DNA of 64,000 nucleotides from Solobacterium sp. (lineage in GTDB: Bacteria > Bacillota_I > Bacilli_A > Erysipelotrichales > Erysipelotrichaceae), in contig JAILLA010000054.1 in NCBI GenBank assembly GCA_024693325.1, forward strand, positions 46,931 to 110,930, written 5' to 3'. The position numbers were made by a program, and so were the translations under genes. A model generated the notes under the pieces. That model had not been told where the DNA came from, did not search any database, and saw nothing but the letters and a program-made list of their open reading frames with translations. Positions 24,464 to 32,852 of the stretch are shown here, piece by piece (the stretch's first letter is position 1; each line of letters starts with the position of its first letter).

Positions 24464-26260
24464 ATGAGCAGAATTGTACAGTTGGATGAACAGACCGCGA
24501 ACATGATCGCGGCAGGTGAAGTAGTTGAACGTCCCCAGGGCGTTGTCAAAGAACTGGTCGAGAACGCGATCGACGCAGGCAGTACAAGGATCACCATCAC
24601 TGTCAGGGAAGGCGGACTTGCCTCACTGACGGTAACGGATGACGGATGCGGCATGGACAGCAAGGATGCTGTCATGGCTTTCCAGAGGCATGCCACCAGC
24701 AAGATCCGCACCCAGTCCGATCTGTGGCGGATCCATACATTGGGCTTCCGTGGGGAAGCGCTGCCTTCCATTGCCAGTGTTTCAAAGCTGACACTGACGA
24801 CCAGTGACGGCAATGAAAGCACCAGGGTGAAGATCGAATACGGGAAGACCGTATCAGTCAGTGCATATCCGGCTGACCAGGGCACGGAGATCACCGTGGA
24901 AGGACTGTTCTACAAGACGCCCGCAAGACTGAAGCATATGCGCTCTGCTGCCTATGAGAATTCGCTGATCCAGGATGTTGTAACACGTTTTGCCATGAGC
25001 CATCCGGAGATCTCATTCCGGCTGATCAGTGACGGCCGCACAGCATTCCAGACGACCGGCAAAGGCAATCTGCTGGAAGTACTGTACCAGGCATGGGGCA
25101 GGGAGGCTGCGGAAAACGCAGTACCTGTAGAATTCTCGGACTTTGATTATACAGTCACCGGATATATCATCAAACCCCAGATCACGCGTTCCACCAGAAA
25201 TTCCATGCATGTCTTCCTGAACGGGCGTATGGTCAGGACATTCCGGTTATATAAAGCAATCGAAGACGGATATGAGGACTTTATCGTTAAAGGACGGCAT
25301 CCTTTGGCAGTCCTTCAGATCCGGATGGATTCCCAGCTGCTGGATGTGAATGTGCATCCGAGCAAGTGGGAAGTCCGCTTATCCAAGGAGAACCAGCTGG
25401 AACAGCTGATCCGTACGGAGATCAATCAGACACTGAAGAACACGGTGCTGGCACCGAAGGTAGAAGTCAGTACAGCGCGTCAGACATATTATGAACCGCT
25501 GACGCTGGACACACTGGACCTGAACACACCTGCGAAAGAAGAAGCACCTCTCATGGTTCAGCCGGAGCCTGTACAGCAAAAGCCTGTGCAGAAACCTGTC
25601 CGGGAAACAGCTGAAGTGATCAGTGAACCGGAACCTGCTCCGGTATATACTCCGCCTGTTGAAGCGGAGAAACCGGTCGTACGGGAGAAGCTTCCCGACA
25701 TGCAGGTCATCGGGCAGCTCCATGGGAAGTTCATCCTGTGTGCTGTGGAAAACGGACTGGCAGTACTTGACCAGCATGCCTGCCAGGAACGCGTGCATTA
25801 TGAGGAGATCAGGGCAAAACTGAATACGGAACCCGTCATGACAGACTGTCTCATCCCGCTGCAGGTCAAAGCATCCGCGGACCTGGTACAGAGGGTGGAT
25901 GAGATCAATGAAGCGGTATCCGATCTGCATATCGCATTTGAACCGTTCGGCAGGGATCTGCTGATCGTCAGAAGGATCCCCCTGTGGATGAAGGACATCG
26001 ATGCCCAGACATTCCTGCAGGATGTTATGGATTCCTTCCGGGAAGAACGTGAGATCCGATATGCCAGGATGGAAAAGAAAAAGATCGCTACGATGGCATG
26101 CCATCGATCGATCCGCTTCAACCGCAATCTGACGATGGATGAAATGAGGGAAGTCGTCAGGCAGCTCGGCACATGTGAGAACCCTTACCATTGTCCCCAT
26201 GGCAGACCGACATTTGTGATACTGAGTGAAAAAGAACTGACAAAGGAGTTCCTGCGATGA
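24464..26260 (+). CDS. mutL: DNA mismatch repair protein MutL (endonuclease type)
   Basis: 598 residues from ATG 24464; an in-frame TTG at 24449 is too near the -10 box. The GHKL ATPase motifs are KELVENAIDAG, DDGCGM, RHATSKI and LGFRGEALPSIASV. A Pro/Glu/Val-rich linker (about 340-405) follows. The C-terminal domain has DQHACQERVHYEE near 435, which is the nicking-endonuclease motif DQHAxxExxxxE, and the zinc-site pieces ACHRS and CPHGRPT. This is the MutH-independent type usual in Bacillota. mutS, its normal neighbour, is absent from the window. The gene overlaps miaA by 4 nt. Confidence 0.96.
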   Translation: MSRIVQLDEQTANMIAAGEVVERPQGVVKELVENAIDAGSTRITITVREGGLASLTVTDDGCGMDSKDAVMAFQRHATSKIRTQSDLWRIHTLGFRGEALPSIASVSKLTLTTSDGNESTRVKIEYGKTVSVSAYPADQGTEITVEGLFYKTPARLKHMRSAAYENSLIQDVVTRFAMSHPEISFRLISDGRTAFQTTGKGNLLEVLYQAWGREAAENAVPVEFSDFDYTVTGYIIKPQITRSTRNSMHVFLNGRMVRTFRLYKAIEDGYEDFIVKGRHPLAVLQIRMDSQLLDVNVHPSKWEVRLSKENQLEQLIRTEINQTLKNTVLAPKVEVSTARQTYYEPLTLDTLDLNTPAKEEAPLMVQPEPVQQKPVQKPVRETAEVISEPEPAPVYTPPVEAEKPVVREKLPDMQVIGQLHGKFILCAVENGLAVLDQHACQERVHYEEIRAKLNTEPVMTDCLIPLQVKASADLVQRVDEINEAVSDLHIAFEPFGRDLLIVRRIPLWMKDIDAQTFLQDVMDSFREEREIRYARMEKKKIATMACHRSIRFNRNLTMDEMREVVRQLGTCENPYHCPHGRPTFVILSEKELTKEFLR

Positions 26261-27168
26261 AAAAGGTACTGGTCATCGTCGGACCGACTGCGTCAGGCAA
26301 AACAGATTTCTCCCTGGAGATGGCTGAAGCACTGCACGGTGAGATCATTTCCGGCGATTCCATACAGATGTTCCGGGGACTGGATATCGGTTCCGGAAAG
26401 ATCAGGCCGGAAGAAATGAGAGGGATCCCGCATCATCTGATCGATACGCTGGATCCCAAGGATCATTACAGCGTGGCACAGTTCCAGCAGGATGCCAGAA
26501 GGGAGATCGACAATTGTCCGTCCTTCCCGATCATTGCCGGCGGAACAGGTCTCTACCTCAAGGCATGTCTGTATGATTATCAATTCAGTACGGAAGAGGG
26601 GGAAAGTCCCGCAGATCCTGAATTCGAAGAGATGGATACAGAAACGCTGTATGATATCCTGCTGAAACAGGATCCGAAACAGGCTGAAAAGATCCATGCG
26701 AACAACCGTCGAAGGATCATACGTACTTTAACGATCCTCAAACGCACAGGAACGCGTCAAAGTGATATTGTAGAAGCACAGGAGCACCGTCCCATCTATG
26801 ATGTGTGGTTTGCCGGATGCACCATGGACAGAGCCCTGCTTCATGAGCGCATTGCCCGCAGAACACAGCAGATGATCGATGAAGGACTGGAAGAAGAGGT
26901 CCGCGGACTGCTGGATCAGGGTGTAACATTTGATGATCTCTGCATGAGAGGGATCGGATACAGGGAATGGAAACCGTATTTTGAAGGGAACGCCTCCGTC
27001 GAGGAAGTCCTTGAGGATATCCGGAAACATTCCAGACAATATGCCAGAAAACAATATACCTGGCTGAATCATCAGATGCCTGTCAACTGGTTTGAAGTAC
27101 TGGATCCGGCAGACAGGCAGAGGATGAAGGAGGAAATTCTTGCATGGGCGAAGAACTCGAACGGGTAA
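26257..27168 (+). CDS. miaA: tRNA dimethylallyltransferase
   Basis: 303 residues. The Walker A is GPTASGKTDFSL at about 9-20. SGDSIQMFRGLDIGSGK, GIPHHLIDTLDP and IIAGGTGLYLKA follow, and GIGYREW near 230 lies in the prenyl/tRNA region. It adds a dimethylallyl group to A37 of tRNAs reading codons that begin with U. Translation is coupled to mutL (overlap 26257-26260), and it overlaps tcdA by 25 nt. The mutL-miaA pairing is common in Bacillota. Confidence 0.96.
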   Translation: MKKVLVIVGPTASGKTDFSLEMAEALHGEIISGDSIQMFRGLDIGSGKIRPEEMRGIPHHLIDTLDPKDHYSVAQFQQDARREIDNCPSFPIIAGGTGLYLKACLYDYQFSTEEGESPADPEFEEMDTETLYDILLKQDPKQAEKIHANNRRRIIRTLTILKRTGTRQSDIVEAQEHRPIYDVWFAGCTMDRALLHERIARRTQQMIDEGLEEEVRGLLDQGVTFDDLCMRGIGYREWKPYFEGNASVEEVLEDIRKHSRQYARKQYTWLNHQMPVNWFEVLDPADRQRMKEEILAWAKNSNG

Positions 27169-27860
27169 AGCTGCTGCTTGGAGAAGAAGCAGTTGCCAGA
27201 CTGAAAAACAGCACGGTCCTGGTTGCCGGAGTCGGCGGAGTCGGTTCTTATGCGGCGGAAGCACTGGCAAGGACCGGCATCGGACACCTGATCCTGGTAG
27301 ACAAGGACACGGTGGCCTTATCCAACCTCAATAGACAGATCATGGCTGACCACAACACTGTGGATGTACCGAAAGTCACTGCCATGCATGAGCGCATCAA
27401 GAGCTTCAATACGGAATGTGAAGTGACGGAAGTGCAGGCGTTCCTCAATGCGGAGAATATCGGCATGGTCAGGAATGCTGACTTTGTGGTAGATGCCATC
27501 GACACAGTCACCAGCAAGCTCGATCTGATCGAAGCATGTCACGGCAACGGCATTCCCTTTGTGTCATCTCTTGGTATGGGAAACAGGCTGGACTCCTCTA
27601 TGGTGACTTATACGGATCTGTGGAAGACACAGATGGACCCGCTTGCCAAGAGCGTGCGCCAGATGGCAAGAAAACGCGGCATCCGCTATCCTGTTCCGGT
27701 ACTGTTCTCCTCTGAACAGCCCAGGACACAGAACAGGATCATCGATCCTGATGGCGAGACAAGAAAAGACAGAATACCGCCCGCAAGCGTGATCTTCGTT
27801 CCTGCCGCGGCAGGACTGCTTGCGGCAAGCATTGCGGTAAGAACGATACTGGAGAAATGA
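27144..27860 (+). CDS. tcdA: tRNA threonylcarbamoyladenosine dehydratase
   Basis: 238 residues with an E1/ThiF-like fold. VAGVGGVGSYAAEALARTG is the nucleotide loop near 30, then DKDTVALSNLNRQ and DAIDTVTSK. TcdA uses ATP to cyclise t6A37 to ct6A in tRNAs. The window places it directly in the tRNA-modification operon after miaA, consistent with that role. SD AGGAGG lies inside the miaA end. The 3' end overlaps the next gene by 4 nt. Confidence 0.93.
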   Translation: MGEELERVKLLLGEEAVARLKNSTVLVAGVGGVGSYAAEALARTGIGHLILVDKDTVALSNLNRQIMADHNTVDVPKVTAMHERIKSFNTECEVTEVQAFLNAENIGMVRNADFVVDAIDTVTSKLDLIEACHGNGIPFVSSLGMGNRLDSSMVTYTDLWKTQMDPLAKSVRQMARKRGIRYPVPVLFSSEQPRTQNRIIDPDGETRKDRIPPASVIFVPAAAGLLAASIAVRTILEK

Positions 27861-28492
27861 GTATGAACAAGAAGAAAATCAACCACAAGATCTCAATGGT
27901 GTACATTCTGAGAGGCATCCTTGCAGGACTGATCATTTCAATGATCATATTTGGGTTGGCTGTACTGATCGGAACGATGGGCTGGGGAGCTCCCAGCTAT
28001 ATTCTGATGGGACTCGGCATCACGGCAGGCTGCGGTGTTCTCGGCTTCCTGCTGTCATTCATCAAAAAAGGCGCTGTCATGAAGGATATCATCAAACAGG
28101 AAAAACAGTTCGGTGTTTCGTTTGACGCATCTCCTGTCAGGGAAGTCGGAAACAGCGGCACGATCTTCTGTTCAGACGACTGGCTCGTATTCCATGACCG
28201 CATGAAGACAAACGCATGGTACAAGGACAACATCAGCACGATCGAACGTGTCGGAAACCGTTCACCCCAAAATAAAAAAGGACTCATGAGGGTCACGGAC
28301 CTGAAGGATAAAAAATACGCAATGGTCTATCAGATCAGCGGAGCAGACCTTGAAGCAGAACTGAACGACTGGCTGCACCCTTATATACAGCAGGAGGATA
28401 TCCTGCCGCAGGAGAATGTCTGCCCGGGCTGCGGGACCGTTAACGAAGAAGGCGCGCTGTTCTGCGCAAACTGCGGCGCAAAACTGTTCTGA
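27857..28492 (+). CDS. Membrane protein with C-terminal zinc ribbon
   Basis: 211 residues. Two membrane helices (about 17-38 and 47-68) are followed by a cytoplasmic domain and a terminal double-CxxC zinc ribbon: CPGCG near 190 and CANCG near 205. No family name is assigned. The middle part (about 75-180) is beta-rich and might be a PH-like domain. It overlaps tcdA by 4 nt and ends at a strong terminator, so it belongs to the mutL-miaA-tcdA transcript, though a functional link is not obvious. Confidence 0.75.
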   Translation: MSMNKKKINHKISMVYILRGILAGLIISMIIFGLAVLIGTMGWGAPSYILMGLGITAGCGVLGFLLSFIKKGAVMKDIIKQEKQFGVSFDASPVREVGNSGTIFCSDDWLVFHDRMKTNAWYKDNISTIERVGNRSPQNKKGLMRVTDLKDKKYAMVYQISGADLEAELNDWLHPYIQQEDILPQENVCPGCGTVNEEGALFCANCGAKLF

Positions 28493-28498
28493 CCAAAT

Positions 28499-28526
28499 AA
28501 TACTGTCTGTGAAGGCAGTATTTTTT
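28499..28526 (+). terminator. Intrinsic terminator ending the mutL-miaA-tcdA unit
   Basis: AATACTG pairs with CAGTATT around a 10-nt loop, with a TTTTTT tail. Confidence 0.88.
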
Positions 28527-28537
28527 GTGTAAGAAAT

Positions 28538-28568
28538 TTGACTATTTCTCAAAAATATATATTATATT
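28538..28568 (+). promoter_or_regulatory. Promoter of the Bax-inhibitor-like gene
   Basis: TTGACT (28538-28543) is followed after 16 nt by TATTAT (28560-28565), with an alternative TATATT three bases on. The region is very AT-rich. Confidence 0.65.
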
Positions 28569-28608
28569 TCTTGAGCCGTGAAAACGGCAGAAAGGACTGG
28601 TGACAGAA

Positions 28609-29334
28609 ATGAGTGAATTTCAGCGCACTGATTATTATTCTTCCACCGGGGATACGCTGAGAGCGTATGTTAACAAAGTTATGGTCAGGATGGGATGCGG
28701 TCTGGCATTGACCGGAGGCATTGCATTCCTGCTTTACACAAGTCTGATCAATGGAGGATTCTTCTACAACGTCCTCTCATCAATGTACTCAACGTTTATG
28801 GTGATCTGCTGCATCGTGCAGCTGGCTGTCGCAATGATCTTCAGTTTCAGACTGACATCACTGAGCACATCAACATGCAATGTTCTGTTCTATGCATATG
28901 CTGCACTGACAGGCGTAACATTCAGCGTCCTGCCTCTGGCATTTGACTTCGTAACGATCTTCCAGGCATTCCTGTTTACAGCTGTGATGTTCTTCAGCTG
29001 TGCAGTGATCGGCCATACGACAGATGTCGATATGACACGCTTCAGCGGTCTGCTGAGAGGCGGTCTGATCGCACTGCTGGTAACAACAGTCATCAGCATC
29101 TTCGTTCCGTCACTGAGAGGAAGCCTGCTGATCAGCTATCTGGCGATCGGACTGTTCCTTGCTCTGACAGCATATGACATGCAGAAGATCAAGAGCTTCT
29201 ACTACAGCACAGACAGCTACGGCACACTGCGTGAGAACCTCGCAGTATACGGAGCATTCCAGTTATATCTGGACTTCATCAACCTGTTCCTGAGAGTCCT
29301 TCAGATCCTCGGAAACAGAAACAACAGACGTTAA
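28609..29334 (+). CDS. Bax inhibitor-1/YccA-family membrane protein
   Basis: 241 residues from ATG 28609; SD AAAGGACTGG is nearby, and a GTG three codons upstream would overlap it. Seven hydrophobic segments are visible. The C-terminal AYDMQKIKSFY and LYLDFINLFLRVLQILG are hallmarks of the BI-1/TMBIM family, whose members are pH-sensitive Ca2+ leak channels or membrane-protease (FtsH) partners. The bacterial function is partly known at best. It is a single-gene unit with its own promoter and terminator. Confidence 0.92.
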   Translation: MSEFQRTDYYSSTGDTLRAYVNKVMVRMGCGLALTGGIAFLLYTSLINGGFFYNVLSSMYSTFMVICCIVQLAVAMIFSFRLTSLSTSTCNVLFYAYAALTGVTFSVLPLAFDFVTIFQAFLFTAVMFFSCAVIGHTTDVDMTRFSGLLRGGLIALLVTTVISIFVPSLRGSLLISYLAIGLFLALTAYDMQKIKSFYYSTDSYGTLRENLAVYGAFQLYLDFINLFLRVLQILGNRNNRR

Positions 29335-29357
29335 CATTTGTTCCCGGAAGAACACAG

Positions 29358-29387
29358 GCGGTGTCATAACAGGCATCGCTTTTTTTC
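29358..29387 (+). terminator. Intrinsic terminator after the Bax-inhibitor-like gene
   Basis: GCGGTGTC pairs with GGCATCGC (two G-T pairs), loop ATAACA, then eight T. Confidence 0.85.
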
Positions 29388-29411
29388 TGTTCTGTCTGTT
29401 CAGCTGCATAC

Positions 29412-29434
29412 AAAAAAGGGAGCTGCGCGCTCCC
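29412..29434 (-). terminator. Intrinsic terminator of the second MATE gene
   Basis: GGGAGC pairs with GCTCCC; on the minus strand it is followed by six T. Confidence 0.85.
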
Positions 29435-29441
29435 GGTTTGA

Positions 29442-30797
29442 TTATAAGTGAAGTTTGACCCATTCGCCTTTGCGGAACCTTGCGCCAAGCATCAGGAATC
29501 TGGACAGCTGGTCGGACAGGATACCGAGCCAGATACCGTGCAGACCGAAGCCGAGCAGACCTGCCAGGACGAATGTAACAAGCGTTCTGATCAGGGTAAC
29601 GCTGATCAGGGACGCGAACAGTGTATATCTGACATCTCCCGCACCTCTCAGACAGCCGCCGTAAACGACCTGTGAGATCTGTACGAGCACTGTGACCATG
29701 ATATAGCGGCTGATCAGCACGCCCATCTCGATGGTTTCCGGATCACTGAAGTAGAGCGAGAAGAGGAACCTTCCGAATACGAAGAAGATGATCGCAAGCA
29801 CGAAGGAGATAAACAGACCGATCTCCTGGCAGATCTTGCCGTATGCCAGTGCTTTTTCCTTGGCATTCGCTCCAAGGGAACGTCCTGTCAGTGCTACGGC
29901 AGCTACCTGCATGCCGTCTCCGAAGGCAAATCCCAGGCTCAGGAAGTTCATGCCGACCTGATGCGCAGCGAACGGATTTGTTCCGAGTTTTGCGGCAATG
30001 ACAGCTGTTGTAACAAAGCCGACACGCATTGCCATGTTTTCAATGAAGAAGTTGACGCCAAGGCGGATCAGTGAAACAAATGTACGCCAGGTAGGTCTGA
30101 TCTTCTTCTCGATCATGTAGGGAATACTGACGAAACTGTTTCTGGAGAACAGTGAACGCACGCTCATGATCATCGCTGCGACAGTACCGAGGACTGTAGC
30201 TACAGCAGCACCGAGGATGCCCCATTTCGGGAATCCGAAGTGACCGCCGATCAGCAGATAGTTGAATATGACGTTGATAATGCTTGATACAACATTGGTC
30301 GTCATTGCGATCTTGGTATTGCCCGAACCGCGCTGAGCGGAGTTGATCGCCAGGGATACAACGTTGAAGAACATACCGCCCATGATGATGCGGAAATACA
30401 GGACGGCCGGATCATGTGTATCCGCGTTGGAGCCGCAGAGCGTGATGATCTGACCGGCAAAGACAACACAGATCAATGTGACGATCAGGCACATGATCAG
30501 TGTATAGGTCAGTGATGTCAGAAGAACTTCATTGGCATTATCCTGACGTTCTTCACCTTTTCTTCTTGCGACCAGTGCCGATACAGCAATGTTCATTGAC
30601 AGGAAGAAAGACAATCCGATGAATTTAGGCTGAGTTGTAAGACCGACTGCTGCGACAGAAGCTGCACCGAGTGTAGATACCATCAGGGTGTCGATCATGC
30701 CTGCCAGAGAAACGAAAAAGCTTTCCAGTACTGCAGGCCATGCCATGCGGATCGCTTCTCTGCGCAGGGCTCTTTTGTCATAATTTTTTTCAGACAT
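29442..30797 (-). CDS. MATE-family efflux transporter (second of three)
   Basis: 451 residues and about 12 membrane helices in two MatE repeats. The N-terminal block MAWPAVLESFFVSLAGMIDTLMVSTLG and the central YLLIGGHFGFPKWGILGAAVAT are family features. It exports unknown small molecules by cation antiport. The SD is an unusual AAGGGG (plus-strand CCCCTT, 30806-30811), 8 nt from the start. It resembles that of the divergent CpXC gene and is complementary to the loop of the candidate RNA at 32757. A TATAAT box lies upstream. Confidence 0.93.
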   Translation of the reverse strand: MSEKNYDKRALRREAIRMAWPAVLESFFVSLAGMIDTLMVSTLGAASVAAVGLTTQPKFIGLSFFLSMNIAVSALVARRKGEERQDNANEVLLTSLTYTLIMCLIVTLICVVFAGQIITLCGSNADTHDPAVLYFRIIMGGMFFNVVSLAINSAQRGSGNTKIAMTTNVVSSIINVIFNYLLIGGHFGFPKWGILGAAVATVLGTVAAMIMSVRSLFSRNSFVSIPYMIEKKIRPTWRTFVSLIRLGVNFFIENMAMRVGFVTTAVIAAKLGTNPFAAHQVGMNFLSLGFAFGDGMQVAAVALTGRSLGANAKEKALAYGKICQEIGLFISFVLAIIFFVFGRFLFSLYFSDPETIEMGVLISRYIMVTVLVQISQVVYGGCLRGAGDVRYTLFASLISVTLIRTLVTFVLAGLLGFGLHGIWLGILSDQLSRFLMLGARFRKGEWVKLHL

Positions 30798-30882
30798 TTC
30801 TGTAACCCCTTGATGTAAAGAATTATATACCTCTTTGACTTAACATGATAGAATTTGCCTTGAATTGAAGGGGGTAACAGGA

Positions 30883-31527
30883 ATGTCGAATTCAAGAATC
30901 GTGAAATATACATGTCCTTACTGCAAAAGAGGATTCGATGTGGAAATATGGGATACCGTCACTGCCTCGACAGATCCCGATCTGAGAGACAGGTGCGTCA
31001 GCGGAGATGTGTTCAGGCTGTCCTGCCCGCACTGCAAGGAAGAGTTTATGGTGCAGTATCCGCTCGTATACATCGATGAAGATCATAAGTTTGTTCTCTG
31101 GCTGAGCGAAAAGGAAGCACCTGTATCCCTCAAACAGACGACAAAGCCGCTGACAGAACGGGGCTACGTTCTGAGAAGATGCGCCACACTGAAGGAATTC
31201 TGTGAGAAGATCCAGATCCTGGAAGACGGCGTCAGTGACGTCATGGCAGAACTTGCAAAGTATGACAGCTTCATTGAATTTACGGACAACGGAAAAGGAA
31301 CGCCGGAAGAGATCACTGCCGTGGAATATCAGCGTACGGAAAACGGGATCATGAAGATCACGGTACGCTGCGGGGACAAAGGTATGTCATTCCTCATTCC
31401 TCTGACAATGCTGGAAGAAGAGATCGCCCAGAATCCGGATCTGTATGAAGTAAGCAATGATATTTTTCCGCTGATCAACAGTGAATGGATCATGAGTCTG
31501 TATCAGGAAGCAGACGGAACCGCATAA
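30883..31527 (+). CDS. CpXC-domain zinc-finger protein
   Basis: 214 residues from ATG 30883, with SD AAGGGGG (30868-30874) 8 nt upstream; the frame opens six codons earlier without support. Two CxxC pairs, CPYC near 11 and CPHC near 48, frame an Asp-rich loop and define the CpXC domain. The rest (about 70-214) is a mixed alpha/beta region without known motifs. CpXC proteins are scattered through Bacillota with no established function; a zinc-bound nucleic-acid or protein contact is plausible. It is divergent from the MATE gene with a near-identical SD region. Confidence 0.78.
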   Translation: MSNSRIVKYTCPYCKRGFDVEIWDTVTASTDPDLRDRCVSGDVFRLSCPHCKEEFMVQYPLVYIDEDHKFVLWLSEKEAPVSLKQTTKPLTERGYVLRRCATLKEFCEKIQILEDGVSDVMAELAKYDSFIEFTDNGKGTPEEITAVEYQRTENGIMKITVRCGDKGMSFLIPLTMLEEEIAQNPDLYEVSNDIFPLINSEWIMSLYQEADGTA

Positions 31528-31535
31528 AAGAAGAA

Positions 31536-31560
31536 AACAGCCGGCCGGCTGTTATCTTTT
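31536..31560. terminator. Terminator between the CpXC gene and the recombinase-like gene
   Basis: AACAGCCGGCCGGCTGTT is a perfect 18-nt palindrome followed by ATC and a T-run. It sits between convergent genes. Confidence 0.82.
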
Positions 31561-32580
31561 TTTCGGTGGGAAGAAACTGAGTGACTTCAGGAATTCTTCC
31601 GGAAGCTGTTCCCGGATATGATCCATCGTCTGCTGAAGCGGGATCGGATAACGTTCCCAGCTGCTGTAGATGTTGTCAGGCGTATGATCAAGATACCATC
31701 CGTTGACAAGACCGGTCAGAGCCAGCTGGTTTGGCGTAATGTTTTCTTCTACACCTGCTTCCTGACAGATTTCACGGATCAGGTGATGCAGAGCTCTGTA
31801 TGTATATTCATGATGCCTGGATGTCAGGAAGAACTTCCTGGTATCGTCGTTGATACCGACATCCGGCATATGCGCATACAGCACCTTTGATACACTTTCC
31901 ATGAAGATAAATGTACCGTTGTATCTCCATGTGATGCCGCGTGTTGAAGAGCGGACAAACTCAATGGGTTCACCTGAAAGATACAGCTGTGATTCTTCCG
32001 GCTTTTTGATTCCATGTTCCAGAAATGTCCCTGCGTCAATATCCAGCGCAAGTCTTCCGTCATCCAGTCTGTGAAAATCACAGACACGGATATTCTGGAT
32101 CTGGACCGGGGTAAGGCCGATGTATAATACCATCTCGATAATGCCCCTGTTCCGTGTCCCGATGGTCGGAAGGATATGGATGATCTTCTGAACGGTATCC
32201 GCCTGTACGAACATGTCCGTTGTAAATTCCGTACGGGGACGTTTTTCATTCTTCAGAAGACCGTTGAACGGATTGATATAACCTTCAACTGCACCGCTCT
32301 GTTCAATGCGCTTCGCAAGAGAACGCAGAGTGGCTTTATAACGGTGGGCTGTATTTGCGGAAAGAACACCGTTCTCGACTCTCTGGTCGAGTTCACCGAA
32401 GTATTCGACGGCTTCTTCTGTTGTCATGGTAAGGATCCGGTATTTACCGTTTCCAGCAGAGTGCATCAGATTGAGTACCTTTCGGTAATCGTTGACCGTC
32501 GAAGAAGCGGGATCAAGATCAGCAAGAATCCGCTCCCATAATTCCGCAGTAATACCTGCGGGAGTCCGGGTGATTCTCAT
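31552..32580 (-). CDS. Tyrosine-recombinase-like protein lacking the catalytic residues
   Basis: 342 residues, SD AAAGGAA. The layout matches a tyrosine recombinase: an N-terminal SAM-like core-binding domain (about 1-105: STVNDYRKVLNLM, NTAHRYKATLRSLAKRI) and a catalytic-fold domain (about 115-320: RNRGIIEMVLYIGLTPVQIQNIRVCDF). In active enzymes the last block reads GLRxxEL; here the catalytic Arg is Thr. The HxxR box, normally after the ITP turn, reads ITPNQLALT, so both His and Arg are gone. A nucleophilic Tyr is not clearly placed. It is intact and full length, so it is not a decaying pseudogene. It probably binds DNA without cutting. No att-like repeats, IS or phage genes flank it. Confidence 0.65.
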   Translation of the reverse strand: MRITRTPAGITAELWERILADLDPASSTVNDYRKVLNLMHSAGNGKYRILTMTTEEAVEYFGELDQRVENGVLSANTAHRYKATLRSLAKRIEQSGAVEGYINPFNGLLKNEKRPRTEFTTDMFVQADTVQKIIHILPTIGTRNRGIIEMVLYIGLTPVQIQNIRVCDFHRLDDGRLALDIDAGTFLEHGIKKPEESQLYLSGEPIEFVRSSTRGITWRYNGTFIFMESVSKVLYAHMPDVGINDDTRKFFLTSRHHEYTYRALHHLIREICQEAGVEENITPNQLALTGLVNGWYLDHTPDNIYSSWERYPIPLQQTMDHIREQLPEEFLKSLSFFPPKKR

Positions 32581-32694
32581 AAGTATTCCTTTCGAAAAGC
32601 GTTTATATATTAGTTGACGACTCTTCTTTTGGCAAGGGAAATTATTTTTTTACATCTTTTGAAATCACATAATTTAACACATTTGTTACATATT

Positions 32695-32721
32695 TTGACG
32701 TATGGTCAATGGTACTATACA
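32695..32721 (+). promoter_or_regulatory. Promoter of the candidate small RNA
   Basis: TTGACG (32695-32700) is part of the inverted repeat TTGAC-N5-GTCAA (32695-32709). An extended -10, TG-G-TACTAT, lies at 32710-32718, with TATACA (32716-32721) overlapping. Either places the transcript start at about 32725-32728, exactly at the base of the first hairpin. Confidence 0.55.
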
Positions 32722-32724
32722 GTT

Positions 32725-32834
32725 ACAGACAAGGAGTTGTCTGGTTGAATCGCTGCTCCCCCTTGGCAGTCATTCAATAATCTATCCCCTGATAATATGA
32801 AAAAAAGAAAAAGGTCCGCGAGGATCTTTTTCTG
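32725..32834 (+). ncRNA. Candidate small regulatory RNA with C-rich loops
   Basis: About 110 nt between a promoter-like element and an intrinsic terminator, with no plausible plus-strand gene inside or downstream. Three hairpins precede the terminator. First, 32726-32743, a 7-bp stem with loop GGAG. Second, 32745-32777, a 12-position stem (one C-C mismatch, one wobble) with loop TCCCCCTTG. Third, 32783-32794, a 4-bp stem with loop CCCT. C-rich exposed loops that pair with SD sites are typical of Gram-positive trans-acting RNAs such as the RsaE/RoxS type, though no homology to those is claimed. The loop complements AAGGGG-type SDs seen at 30868, 30806 and 45332. Existence and targets are inference from sequence. 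Confidence 0.5.
32808..32831. terminator. Bidirectional terminator (candidate RNA and Cys-rich gene)
   Basis: AAAAAGGTCC pairs with GGATCTTTTT around GCGA. A T-run follows on both strands. Confidence 0.82.
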
Positions 32835-32852
32835 TTGTGCCATGCCGGATGA

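Noticed and set aside
31552..32580. Mobile element or prophage integrase
   Set aside because: Catalytic residues are missing and there are no attachment repeats, phage genes or IS signatures on either side.
32725..32834. 6S RNA, riboswitch or T-box
   Set aside because: Too short and without the long 6S bulge; no downstream plus-strand gene to control; no T-box sequence.
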